Of a stretch of DNA of 64,000 nt, positions 10,201-21,969 are shown piece after piece. The stretch comes from Naganishia liquefaciens (Eukaryota; Basidiomycota; Tremellomycetes; Filobasidiales; Filobasidiaceae). The stretch covers positions 310,001-374,000 of the forward strand of contig BLZA01000035.1 of the NCBI GenBank assembly GCA_013423385.1, in the 5' to 3' direction. How positions within the stretch are numbered: the stretch's first letter is position 1; each line of letters begins with the position of its first letter. Position numbers and translations under genes: made by a program. The notes under the pieces were generated by a model, which did no database searches, was not told the DNA's origin, and saw nothing but the letters and a program-made list of their open reading frames with translations.

Positions 10201-12454
10201 ATGTCGAAGACCGATATTCCGTACGAGGCGGACCTGAAAGAGCAGATTTCGCATGTTGAGTATGACGCCAACCATCATGTCGACCTTCACGACGCTGCCG
10301 CAGCCGGCCACTTGGCCACAGACGAAAAGGGTAACCCCTTGGTCGACATCGATGAAGTGGCAAGCAGAAGGCTAGCCCGCAAGGTAAAACTCTCGTGCTG
10401 GCACATAGCTCTAGAATAAGCATACTGATCTGCTTGACAGATTGACAGATACATCGTGCCCATTGTGGCGTTACAATATCTCTTCGCCTTTATCGACCGA
10501 GCCAATATTGGCAACGCTCGTCTCGGTAGGCACTCTTAAACCGCTATCTTGTCGATTTGCTCACAATTTTTCTATTCAGCTGGTCTGGAGAAAGATCTAA
10601 AACTTGTCAAATATGATTACAATCTTCTGTTGTCCAGTAAGCCTTCGACAGTGTCTTCATTGTATCTTTCGCAGGCTAATTCGGCGCATGACCTTGATCC
10701 AATTCAGTGTTCTACGTCTCGTATGTGCTTCCCCCTTAATCTCCCCATCTTTTGTTCGTATTCCTCATGGCGACCTCGGGTATCAATCAGGTATATCATC
10801 TTCGAGATCCCCGCGAACCTCTTCACCAAGTGGATAGGCCCCGGCAAAGCAATTCCCCTGTATACCATCACGTTTGGAGCCCTCTCAATCGCATTTGCCT
10901 TTGTGCGAAACAAGGCGTCCGCCAACGCTGTCCGATTCCTGCTTGGTGTCGCTGAAGCCGGTGAGTTCGCTTCATGTGCTGGCGGAAACAGATCCACTTA
11001 CCTGACGCTTTGACATTATAGGCATGCTTCCCGGTATTTCGTATTACTTATCTCGGTGGTACACCAAGGATGAACTCGCTTTCCGAATTGCGATGTACAT
11101 CGGTATGTCCGAAGGAGCTTGAAGTGTCCTGTTCAATTTATGCTCACTCAATTGTCCGGTATCCTAGTCTGCGCCCCTCTCGCCGGAGCCTTCGGCGGTT
11201 TGCTGGCGTCTGGTATTCTCAAGATCGACAACATTGGCTCGGTGGTCCGCTGGGAAATGATCTTCCTAGTTGAAGGCATCATCACGACCATCATCGGCAT
11301 CGCCTCCTACTTCCTCATGACCGACCGGATCGAAACCGCGAAGTTCCTTAGCCAGGAAGAGAAGGATTTGGCAAATGCTCGAATCAAGCGGGAGCATGTC
11401 GGAACGACTGTGGTTTTGGACAAGTTGAACTCGCGAGCGGTCAGGCAGGGTATCTTTGCGCCAACTACCTTGGCGGTCGGCTTCATATTTTTGGTCAACA
11501 ACATCACCGTGCAAGGACTGGCCTTCTTCACGCCTACTATTGTGGCAACAATCTTCCCAACCAAGTCAACGGTACACAAACAATTGTTCACCGTGCCCCC
11601 TTACGTCGTTGGCGCATGTTTCACTGTGATTGTAAGTGTGACGAATTGCTGCACAAGCGATACCCAATTGACCTCATCTTTGCCTCGCGCACAGTTCCCT
11701 TACATCTCAATGCGTATCAAGAAGCGAGGAATCTTCTTGTGCATCGCCGCTCCAATGATTGCAACTGGATTCGCGATTTTCTTGGCCACGAAGAATACTA
11801 CTGCAAGATACGTCGCTGTCTTTTTCGCGATGTCCGGGGCGTTTGTGGGAGGACCGATGTGTTAGTTCAAACATGCTTCGAGGTCTTGTGTACGTGATTG
11901 ACCCGGTCCTGGCTTGTGAATACACAGGTACGAGTTGGACAGCCATCAACGTCGCAAACGACACGAGTCGAGCTGCGGCTTTGGGCTGGACTGTCATGAT
12001 GGGTAACATGTAAGCCATCTTATGCTTGTCACAACTGGAGCTTCATAATAACCGTCTGTTTCGCATATAGTGGTGGCCTTATCTCGACCTGGAGTTTCTT
12101 GCCAACAGACGCGAAGAAAGGTAAGTTTCAGACACCGACCCTGCTTTGCCTTTTCTCTTTCCTGCTCTCCTTCAACGCTTATCTCGACCTTGGACAGGCA
12201 ACGGCTATCCGATTGGCAATTCTCTCAACTTGGCTTGCGCTTTGTGCATGGGATTTGTGAGCTTGCAACTCTGGGCATTTTTCGTGAAGTTCTGACAGTC
12301 TTTTGGAAAGGTCGCTGCCGGCTGTCTTGTGTTCATCAAGACCAATAACAAGAAGCGAGAACGGGGTGACTACGACCACTACTTGCAGAATGTTCGTCCC
12401 GAAGACGCCTACAAACTTGGAAACAACCACCCGGGTTTCAGATACAAGGAGTAG
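10201..12454 (+). CDS. MFS permease, Dal5-type anion:cation symporter family
   Basis: Twelve-helix major facilitator of the allantoate/nicotinate/pantothenate (Dal5-like, ACS) branch, expected in the plasma membrane for uptake of an organic anion. The ATG at 10201 opens a hydrophilic acidic tail, then PIVALQYLFAFIDRANIGNARLAGL, the family's TM1 signature with D-R-x-N-I-G-N-A. Further typical blocks are YIIFEIPANLFTKWIGP, FVRNKASANAVRFLLGVAEAG, SYYLSRWYTKDELAFRIAMY and a C-terminus with RPEDAYKLGNNHPGFRY. The FEIP region is only recovered if a 13-nt exon at 10708-10720 is spliced between flanking introns. Roughly ten introns are present. The substrate is unknown; the family includes carriers for allantoate, nicotinate, biotin precursors and pantothenate. 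Confidence 0.92.
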
Positions 12455-13012
12455 GCATGCCGATCATGTGGCTATTTGCTATGGACTAGCAAACAAGGAA
12501 CCGGAATTATTGTACAGTGTTAGCATCTACGGGGTAATCGCAAGTCATAAGACGGGTTGTACAAGATGTCATTCGAATGGAATCGCTCATCGACAGCAGA
12601 GAAGCAGTCACTCTCCCGGCATCTTCAGCGTTAAGCCATTCGTCAACAGGGACCATGAGCCAGACATATTGACGGCTTGATCATATCTGAACAAGGTCCG
12701 ATCAGCGAGATGATCATCGAATCTGCGATGCACTATAAAGTCTTGAAAGCGAGTGGGGGCAAAAAGACTAGGAGACGCGAATGCGAGAAACATCCTCGCA
12801 TGGAACGCCATCGGCCGTGACGTCCATTTCGAGCCTAATCGACAGACCTTATCCTAGAATATGTGTCTTGACGCCCCGCGTAGAGCAGACGCATCCTCCC
12901 GTCTCAGCACGTGGTGTATGCAGCGGGATAATTCGGTAGACGGCCCGAAGCCTTGCCAGATGAAGAGAAGTGATGCCATGCATTCTCTTAACCTAGCGTT
13001 TCCTACAACCCT
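12455..13012. other. Convergent 3' intergenic region
   Basis: This 558-bp stretch lies between the MFS stop (plus) and the TIM23 stop (minus). No domain-bearing ORF or repeat was seen. Confidence 0.5.
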
Positions 13013-14531
13013 CTACAAGTCGATGTCCAGAATCGTCTGTTTGGCAAAGCTCCACACCGTCGAGGCGCCGGCCATGAGTACACCTCCAGCGATCGCCGGT
13101 TTCACGCCAGCTATCGAGACATACACGTCAGCGAAGAGAGGGGGAAGTTGAAACGATGTAACATACCAGTTGCTTTGTAAATAACACCTGACAGCGCACC
13201 AGCTGCGATCGCCCCGTACGTGTCGTGCTTGCCTCGGTAGGCGTCGATAGACGAGTTGACACCGTTGTAGAACAAGGCTGACAGAGGAATAGGAGTCAGC
13301 CGATGATTCCCGAATGTACGGTAGAAATGCAGGGAATCCCCATCGCGTGGTCCAAGAGATGAATAGAAGCCCCATGTTACCTAGAGACGTCATTTCGTCG
13401 GAAGTCTAGGGAAGGCTGCGGGCCATTGACTTGCTGTCCACGTAGACCGGAAGACTGCGGAGAAACTGAACGCAAAAGACATCCGGTACACTTCTCGTCC
13501 CCAACCGCGCTTCACTCGCTAGATGTTCCAAAACTGCCACCTCAGGCCTTCCAGTATCGTGACCCCCCAAAAAGATCTGCTCGACTCCGCCGCTGCAGCC
13601 TTCCATGCCTACGAGCCAGACGAGAGCGCTTTCGACTATATTCTCGTGTTGCGGTCATGAACAAAGCGGTGCAGCCCTCTGCGCTCGATCGAATGACAGC
13701 AAGTAGCCCATTGTCATCGACGAGCTTTGAATAGCCCTCGAGTCTGTCGCTCCAGCTCCGCCAACTGACAATCGGCCGACGATGATTCATTCCGATGATT
13801 GCAGCCGTCTTGGAGTAACGGTCGCCCCAGCTTGCGCTCTCCCAATTTTCTGCTTTGCAACGGCATTTCTCTCTGACATCGTTACTTTTCTCTCCAAGTG
13901 CGGATGTCTTCCAAGCTTCACCGCTTCCTCCGCCGAACAAGGATCACCGCGCCGAGAACTCACCCAATATTCCCAGATTGTTTCCCAAAAAGCTCCCACG
14001 CCTCGTGCACGCGTTCAAAATGCTGTTGATTCTCAGCTTCATCGAACTCGACGATCCCAGCGGCCTCTGCATGCCCTCCTTCAATCCCCACGCTCCACCG
14101 AGTACGAGACCTGCGCGGAACGGATTAGCTCGAATCGAGACAATTCTCATAATAGCGCACTCACCACTCAGATACGTCGAACCCGTTCCGTAACACAGCT
14201 CATCCGACCATCCTCTACTAGGCAATGCACTCGACGCTCCCGGCAGATCCGCAACCTTTGCATCCTCGAGCGCCAAGTAATCCAAGTTATCCCCCAAAGA
14301 AGCCAAAGGGTGCAATTTTGCGGGGTCGTACGCTGATGCTGCAAAGAGATCTGATGAACTTGGGAGGGATGGCGTCGGGGTTGATGAGGCCGCTTCGGCG
14401 CCAGTGGGGATGGAGGAGGACGAGCTGAAAGATGCGTCCTGGAAGAGTTGGGATGATGTTGCTGGCTGCGGGGCCGACTGGGCGTTGCCCGTGTAGTTTT
14501 GCTTGTCGGAGAGGAAGGATGTGAATGCCAT
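13013..14531 (-). CDS. TIM23: Mitochondrial inner-membrane import channel Tim23
   Basis: Central channel subunit of the TIM23 presequence translocase in the mitochondrial inner membrane. The ATG at 14531 opens a Ser/Ala/Pro-rich intermembrane-space tail, followed by a block ending GWSDELCYGTGSTYLSG. The Tim17/Tim23 domain follows: GLVLGGAWGLKEGMQRP, LRINSILNACTRRGSFLGNNLGILA, LFYNGVNSSIDAYRGKHD, a helix-rich AAGALSGVIYKAT block and AGVKPAIAGGVLMAG. The stop is at 13013-13015. Several small introns are present, but one between GILG and LFYNG spans 13278-13963 (686 nt), far longer than the 45-90 nt norm here; its GTGAGT donor and CAG acceptor restore the family sequence exactly. Length and domain order fit fungal Tim23. 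Confidence 0.93.
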
Positions 14532-15936
14532 GGTGTCGAGGAGAAGAGTTGTTATATTGGAAACTTGCACACCCGACCCGACGGCGACAAGATGATGAGT
14601 GGAATTCTTCGAGCTGACGACGGCCAAAAGGTGAAAAACGATCGCGACCGAGTTTCACCGCGTTCCCCGGAAGCGAAAAGTAAAGGGAATGACGCTTGAC
14701 GCTTGGCCTTGACGTCGGCAAGGTGGCGAAAGTGGTTATGATATGAGCAACTTGGTTTGAGTGGATAGGGCTAATGGCGAAGCCCTCTCACGAAAACGTG
14801 GCTTTTGAAGAGAGCCTTGTAGAGAAATGTTTATGACTAGATTTACAAGGCTGAGGATTGACAGCAGTCTGAACGCATGTCGAAGACTGAGCTGTTCGGC
14901 GGCAACCTGCATTGTTGAGCAAGGTTCCTCACCAGGTGATATGATGCGGCAGAGCAGCAAAGATGCGACTGCACTCTTACTTCGAGCGAATGCATCACGG
15001 CAGAATGGTACTAAAGGTGTCAACCTGCCTCTCTGACACCGCTGAGTATTTTCGAGGTGCAAAAGACCTTGATACTCGAGGCTCTATCTCGTAAGACTGT
15101 TGGCAAAGCAGATCGTGCCGAAAGACATCAGGCAGGACATTCGAGTCTCGACTGCGAACCGCGCTCAGCAAGGAAGCACACCTCTCCCTCAGCCACAGCG
15201 CCGAACAAGCACCTGGACCGAAGCACTGCGGAGAGTATTCTCACGTCAATAGCTCATGTGCCCATACTGTGCCATAATGACGCTACGGCGCTCTTTTGAC
15301 AAGATATTTAGCGACCGACAGACATAGTAACAGGTGACCGAGCACAGCATTACTCGCCCTCGCGTCAATGAGCTTCGATAGATGTAGTGGCTTCATGGGA
15401 CAATGGGCGGTTTCAGAGCGGCTCATGTCACCTCCCTTTGTCCTCCTTTAGCCCCCTCTGCAGCGATGTTGAACACGTTCCTGCCAAAAGTCTCGGACGC
15501 TTTCCTTTCGGAAGGGTTATGCAATTACCCCTCATTATCTCGCGAAGAAACGACATCGGCATCTATCGTTTCCAATTACGCCAAGGTAAGATCCTTCTAA
15601 TGAGCAACAAAGCAGATCATCTCATTCGATTATCATCCTTCCTGGTCGAGAGTTCTTTAGAACATCGAAACAAGCGATAGAGCTGGCCAAGACCCGAAGT
15701 TTTAACACTTGTTGTTATCAGCTTCTCCTTCCTTTTCGTGTCTTGTAAAGTGCTTTAGCCTTCCTTTCTCGAAAAAAGCGATCCTCGCTATTTGCGTAGT
15801 TATTACGCACACAGCCGAGTTTCACAATATCTATCAATATAAGCACAAGTCTTCATAGTCTCGACTTGCTTGTGTGAGCGCGTTTGCGCCACAAATCGGC
15901 TAACTGTGACCTTCCGCGTGCCAAAGACTTATCGAG
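14532..15936. other. Intergenic region without recognisable genes
   Basis: About 1.4 kb. ORFs are short and overlap on both strands, with no family signature. The 5' part should contain the TIM23 promoter (minus strand). Confidence 0.45.
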
Positions 15937-16279
15937 ATGAGCCCTCATGCCGAAAGTACCAACAACGACCCGAACTCAGGAAGGGGGGATGGGTCCTCCT
16001 CTGGGGGCAATTCTAATGGAAACTCAACCAGTGGCACCAACGCATCTTTGGGATCATCGCATAGCGGCAGGACTCAATCGCCTCCCGCTACGACTCGACG
16101 AACCCCCGAATTCGGATATCCTCCAATGGGGGAACATCGGAGGGATGCTCTCAACGAAACGGGTAGCGAGAGTAAGCACAGAAACATACATCGCCTCTGT
16201 AAAAGCTGTCGATATTGATGACTCGTCGCTATTTCCAATGACTGTAGATAGGGGAAACTCGTCTGGCAGACAATCTTAG
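15937..16279 (+). CDS. Small low-complexity hypothetical protein
   Basis: ATG at 15937; two exons (15937-16171 and 16248-16279) joined by a 76-nt intron with GTAAGC donor and TGTAG acceptor, giving about 88 residues ending in RQS. The protein is almost wholly disordered: Ser, Asn, Gly and Thr, then a Pro-rich TRRTPEFGYPP block. There is no known domain. It could be a genuine small gene or the surviving 5' end of a larger one, since the kinase gene starts only 670 bp downstream on the same strand. Confidence 0.35.
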
Positions 16280-16950
16280 AGTCCCTGCGGTCTGAGGGGA
16301 TCAGAGCTCTTCGACTGAACGGTAACTTATGAGAATAAGACGAGAATGTATCTGCTCTGAGCTATAGTAGTGGCGCATCAGGCGATGTACCAGATTTGTG
16401 CGATGTAGCAATAACATACGATGCATCCCCCAATCTCGGAGAAAGGTACGCAGCAGGTGGTGGCGACTTCCATCAACGGACCTTATTCCAGGCTTCTCAA
16501 GATTCCTGAGTGATGCATCTCTATGAATGACTCTCGCTCTCTTGCGTCTGACGCACGGACGTCTCCAGATATGGTTCAACTTTAGTATGATATATCCCTT
16601 TGCCTGCTTCTCGATAATCCAGGCGCCAAGTTCCTGCCAGTGCACGTGTTGCTTTTCCAACAGGGAGCGTTGTCCCTCGGGATTGCGGGGCTACTCAATA
16701 AATGCGCGTCGCATTATGTATCAACCTGCAAACTTGACAGATTGCCGGAACGGTTATACCATAGTCAAGGTACCATATGACGAAGTAGTCGAACATTATT
16801 CAACGCCGACCCTCGCATCACGTGACGCGATTCCCGGTCTGGCCCGCTTTGTGGGGCCCATATCCTGACTCTGTCGGGTTAGCCGTAGTATGTAAAGCGC
16901 CAACACGCATCGTTCTCCGAGCACACTCTTCTCCCGTCATCGACCCGAGA
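16280..16950. other. Upstream region of the kinase gene
   Basis: This 671-bp stretch lies between the small low-complexity ORF and the kinase start. It has no recognisable gene and probably includes the kinase promoter. Confidence 0.4.
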
Positions 16951-18961
16951 ATGACCCTCTTCGACCACTTCCGCCTCCCACGCCATTCGTCTCGCTCGAA
17001 CCCTTCCTCACGGTCAGGATCCCGGGCGGGTAGTCCGACACACGAATCCCCACATAATTCAGGCCACTCGACGCCCATTCAACATTTCGCTTCGCTCTTC
17101 ACGCATCATCATCACAACGACGCATCATCCTCGTCACACGAGCGCTCGAATGGATCTCACGGATCAGGAAAGAAGAGGGAATACGAGTTTTTCCCTCATT
17201 CCGCGCCGATTGGGAGCGGGGGGTATAGCGATGTGTTGAAAGCACGGTGGATCGCTCGAGGGGGGATGATTGTGGCTGTCAAGGTGGTACGGAAGGAGGC
17301 AGTCAAGGATCATACGGAGTATCTAAAAATAATCGGGCCGTGAGTCCTGACCGAGAAAAATTGTATGGAGTGGAACTGACTTGCTTGCGCAGCGGATTCG
17401 AGAGAATAAATACGAATGCAAATATCTGTGAGTTATCGCCGAGACGCATTCCAGTTTGCGACGTCGTTCTCAGCAATGCAATGGGATGTTGTGGAGAGAA
17501 CGAAAGTCGGAGACGAAGGCCACAGATCCGCAGAGCATATTGCGCGAGTCTGAAAGGAAACCCATGAAGACACTCAGGATCGCTTGAAACGATCAGAACA
17601 TTTCAAGTGCTTCTCCGGATTCTCGCAAGCCATACAGATCGAGGGATAAGATCCGAAGCCAGGCCATACGATTCCGAAAGGAGGGAGAAAGGAGGGAGAC
17701 TTGCAAATTCTCGACATAAGGACTCAGATCAAGCCAACATACCGAGATAGCAATCGCTTCCCTCTCTTACAACGCCTCAACTTCATACGTGTGTTGACCC
17801 TACTGCTCTTGTTCTATCTTTACAGGCGCTGGACTCGAGTACGTCACACCTGAGCCATTTCTTTTCCGATTAAATCGCTCATCTGCGAAGTATTCGCTTG
17901 CAGCTGGTTCGAATCCTCCTCAAAATACTATATCACGTTCCCTCTATATTCAGGCGGGGAACTGCTCGAACGTCTGAATACACGCGGGAGGTTCACAGAA
18001 GATGCAGTGAGACGGGTAATGAAGGTTATGCTGGTACGCTGCCATCTTGGACCTATGCCTATCAGGATCCTATACTTAACGACAAACAGGACACGCTCGT
18101 ATATATCCACTCGAAGGGCATCATTCACCGGGATATCAAGCCCGATAATTTCCTCTATCGCCATCCAGACTCAGATGTGGATGATTTTGTGATAATCGAC
18201 TTTGGCATTTCCAAGGTCGGCTCGACATTTTTTTGGCTTCGATTCCACAACCTGATTTCTCTGCTCCGCTTCCTCGCGTGCAGATACTTGATAATCAGTC
18301 CGAGGATGATCCCAAGACACAAACGGAGGTAGCAGGAACACCCGGATACGCTGCACCAGAAGTCTTCCGCCGGACAGGGTACGGGAAAAATCAGGACGTC
18401 TTTGGCGTTGGCGTTATCGCTTACAATCTGTGAGTCTTGATCAGATAAGTCTAATGTAACACCGTACCGACGTAAGTCACCAGGTTATCGGCATCTTCTC
18501 CATGGAAATCACAGGAATATGTGGCGCTGATACAGGAAACAATTCGTGGAGAACTTCAATTCCGCCCGGGACCGTTCCGTGGGGTAACAGAGGAAGGTAG
18601 GTCGTCTCTGAGTGGTGTGCGACATGTAAACGCTAAATGGTCTTCTCAGCCAAGGATTTTGTCAGGACACTTGTTCAGCCAGATCCATACCGTCGTCCAT
18701 CTGCCCGCGAAGCGCTATCTAACACTGTAAGCTAGATCTCTTACAGTGGATTGAATTGATCAACACTCATTGATATCATAGTGGCTTGTTGATTCACCGA
18801 TAGCGTTCGAAGAAGCAAAGGACCATGTTCCCGCCCTCCCGCATGAAGTCAATGATCCGGATCGTATTCCCGTTCCGCGTCCGCCAACACTCAAGCCAGA
18901 ACACCCAATAGCAAAGCATATATCGAATCAGGGTGTCGAAGGTTTGCGAGTCATGGTATGA
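16951..18961 (+). CDS. CaMK-like serine/threonine protein kinase
   Basis: Complete kinase domain after a disordered N-terminal tail (about 80 residues rich in Ser, His and Gly, including a HHHH run). Visible elements are the glycine loop GSGGYSDV, the ATP-binding Lys in VAVKVV (about residue 111), DWFESSSKYYITFPLYSGGELLERL, the catalytic loop HRDIKPDN, DFG, GTPGYAAPEVF and an activation segment with tandem acidic residues. The domain ends with FVRTLVQPDPYRRPSA. The order and the GGELLERL stretch fit the calcium/calmodulin-dependent kinase group of fungi. Exons were placed at 16951-17339, 17393-17427, a 13-nt exon at 17826-17838, and several more to TGA at 18959-18961. The intron before the 13-nt exon is 398 nt. 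No CaM-binding helix is obvious in the short C-tail. Specific substrate unknown. Confidence 0.87.
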
Positions 18962-19301
18962 CAGGCTCCGGTATCGGCGCTGAGGAGTTGTGGATTTGCT
19001 TGTAGTATAACAATCGTGATACAACGTCAGTCCCACAATGTCAGGACATGTGGCAGTATCGGCATCGAGTGTAGCCGAACCTGAAAGCATTGGCATAGCC
19101 ATCATCGCATTTCACCGATCGACAAAGAGTCGATTAAGCACTGGCGAAGGGGAAACCCAGTCAAGTCAACATTATCGCTGATTTATCCCGCCGAGGCGAT
19201 CTAAGCGCCGAGGAAAGTTGATGCAGATTCACGCCTCAGACACCTATCGAAGGGAACACGAAGCTCCGTCAGCATGATGGCCCAGTCGTTTCCAGGAAGG
19301 T
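18962..19301. other. Convergent intergenic region
   Basis: This 340-bp stretch lies between the kinase stop (plus) and the end of the degenerate F-box gene (minus). Nothing is recognised in it. Confidence 0.4.
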
Positions 19302-21535
19302 TCAGCAGCGCACCGTCTCGATAGCTTCAAACTTGTTGTCTATGAATTGCTTAATCATTGCCTTCCTGTTGGAAGCGTCATACTCCGCTTGAATCTCAAA
19401 GTGTACTACTTCGCGAGACAGTACTGCCTTGGCCTTCTTTGACAACTTGGTGCAACCTTCGAGAATCAACGTGGTGATGGTGGCAACAGTAGTCGAGCGG
19501 CTTCGTTTCCTAACGTATTCCACCAACATGCGTCCCGGCGTAAAGCATGATTCGAAGCACAAGTTCGTAAGCGAGGGGCACCAGTCTGGATGATTACTCA
19601 ACAATCGAAGCGCTTCACTAGAGACTCGCTCCACCAAAAAGGATTCCTTTCCTTATGGTGCCGGATATGGAAACTTTTCGATGTCGCGGATGACAAAAGC
19701 CGGGTGAGGTTTGGAAGTCGGGAAATCCAAGGTTCTAATCGAGAAATATAATCTTTGCACGAGGAGATGAATTCAACCGTTTTCAGCAAAGGCAATGAGC
19801 TGACGCCCACGGGGCTCTCGCTCAATAGAGGAATCAGAGCTGCGCGATGACCATTTACCTCGTTCGGCGTGTAACAATCATCGTACTTGAGCACCCTGAA
19901 GGCAAGCATGGTCAGATTTGGTGTTGAGATGTCGATCGACCAAACTGCAATGGGGGGCAGTATCGCAGTCCGCAGTGAGTCAATCGAAATACGCTTTGAT
20001 GGACCAGTCTTGTGCGTCAAGCGGCTGTACCAGGTCGACGAAACTTCCAAATACTCCAGCTTCGGCGTGCCACGCAGAGTGTTGTGTAAAACATCTGCCT
20101 TGAGCCGCACGCTCCGCTCTTCATCGTTGCTCTCATTTCTGGCATAATCGTTCGGGAACCTGCAATTCTCGACCCGCAGGTGGGTTAAAGCTGGATAAAC
20201 AGTCAACACAGGCTCCCGAATCTTCCGGGATGGCTCTCCAAACAGTCTAAACCCGCTGAAACCAATGTTCACCAGTTCCAGAAAGCGCAGTTTATCGACG
20301 TTGACGGAAAAGCCACAAGTGAGTACCTTGCTGGGGTCAATCCGCTCGTTGTATTGAGAGTTGCCCCAAACATGGCAAGGACGTTTGACCGACAATATGA
20401 GCGTTTCAATACTAGTGAAATTGCTTGCGTTTCTGTACGCGAGGTGGTCGAGTATGTTCATATTTTGAAGCTCTGCTTCCAATCGCTTGATATGTGGCGC
20501 CAACATCGGAATGTCGCCTGAAGCGAGAAGTCGTTTCACAATGCCTTCCGTTGCCTTCTGCAGTCTCAGGGTGTCGACAAGACCTTCGGCACGCTCCAGC
20601 CATTGGTTTCGCATTGTCGCCCAATTTCCGCCACATAGGTACTTGTCATTGACAGTTCACTCTCGCCACAGTTCCGGACAGTTGTGATTGATCGTGCTTC
20701 TCCAACGCTGATTGACCCAACTTCCTTTAGAGCAAGCAAAGGGTCATCCTGAAGACCAAATTGAAATATGTTTATGACGATCTCTAGAGGAAGTTTGTCA
20801 AGAGGGTCTTCCTTGTACACGTTGTTCTTTGCGTCTTCCGCTTGCTCTCGAAGTCGTTCTAGTTTAGCCATATGAGTGGCCCTTTCCGAAACGCTCAGAA
20901 GAGCACAGGCTCTTCCGAAATAAAGATGAGCGTTGATGAAGTCTCGTTCCTGACCATAGCATGCCGATAGGCGAAGTAGGATATTGACGTTGTAAGGTTG
21001 AAGCTGTGCGGCCCGCAAAGCTGTCTCTCTCGCAAGGGTCCAGTCGCCTCGCTGCATACGTAGAATCGTGATCCATATGTAAGGAAACACCTCTTGATGT
21101 TCAGATAGCTCGATAGACTAAAGGGAAAGCAAGTATCAGAAAACGCCGCGTTGAACTTGATAAAACGTTTCCGCCATTCACCGTCTTCAGCAATTCCTCC
21201 ACTGCGGCTGCCATCACCTCATCCTCCACATCATCACCCTCCTCTACTGTTTCCTGTACCGCTGCGTTAGAAGCTTTCCCCTTCGATTTCGATTTGCCCT
21301 TCTTGCTCCCCTTGGCTTTGGCTCCGTTGACCGCCTCCTGTTCCGCCAGCCTCGCCGCTTCTGCTTCTGCTGCTGCTTTTGCTGCCTTCGTCTCGACTGT
21401 GACTTGCTTGCCCTCCTTGTCTCTCATTTCCAGGACATCCATTCATCGCATAGCTGCGAGAAAAGGGTTGACCCACGGAGGTTCGTCTTGGTCGGCGAAT
21501 CGCTCGGAAAGTAGTCGAGCGAGGATGACGGACAC
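19302..21535 (-). pseudogene. Degenerate F-box/TPR gene, paralogue of the gene at 29878-32132
   Basis: This stretch aligns along its length with the intact F-box/TPR gene at 29878. The shared blocks in order are an N-terminal PFLAAM/MDVLE segment, a Lys-rich GSKKGKSKSKGK linker with acidic DDVEDEV, one intron at the same place, a TPR-like block (RLSACYGQERDF), an F-box (DKLPLEIVINIFQFGL) and a leucine-rich C-terminal region. Breaks seen are an in-frame TGA just before MDVLE (near 21443), a missing base after the F-box LLALKEV so that WVNQRWRST lies in another frame, a further TGA after CPELWRE, and a frame change near 19620-19640. A shorter protein starting at MDVLE or an intron created over the broken F-box segment is possible, but decay is the simpler reading. 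Long stretches remain open, so the decay looks recent. Confidence 0.75.
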
Positions 21536-21969
21536 CTGGAGTGGAAGGGTCGGCAAGGGTGGATATAGCGTCGATGTGGGGTGTGCCCTGATGCTGTGAA
21601 GGCGAAAGAATCGCCGTTGTAGGCAAGGAGGTGTCGTGGACGATGTTGGCAAACCTGACCATCTGTTGGACGAGACTCAACCTGAAACGTGGACCCGGAT
21701 TACCCCTTTCGAGTCCAATCGCGCTTCGCCTGCGCTTTTGCCATTTCTCCAAGTCAGTCGAGCCAAGTTTGACCGCCTGATGTATTCGCACAGCGATAGG
21801 CAAGCCATGTGATCTGTTTGAGGAGGGTCATCTGTTGAGTGGGCAATGCAGTGGGATTTTGGCTTCTGCAGGGCTCCCTCTCGAGGGTTGAGTACCTCGA
21901 AACGTCAGTTCTGGTCAAACGAATGATCTGCATACCACGCTCGTATACAACCTTTCGATGGGCGCTGAT
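21536..21969. other. Region between the F-box pseudogene and the Zn2Cys6 gene
   Basis: This 434-bp stretch has overlapping frames open on the minus strand but no recognisable domain. It would include any lost upstream exon or promoter of the F-box copy and the 3' flank of the transcription factor. Confidence 0.4.

Noticed and set aside
5453-12454. Tannase and MFS carrier as a catabolic gene cluster
   Set aside because: They are separated by 2.5 kb with no shared regulator or other pathway enzymes, so co-function is not supported.
13542-13940. 132-codon minus-strand ORF inside the long TIM23 intron
   Set aside because: No motif, composition unlike a typical protein, and TIM23 splices across it with canonical sites.
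17900-17920. GGTTCGAATCC resembling a tRNA B box
   Set aside because: It is the kinase exon encoding DWFES; no tRNA stems can be drawn around it.
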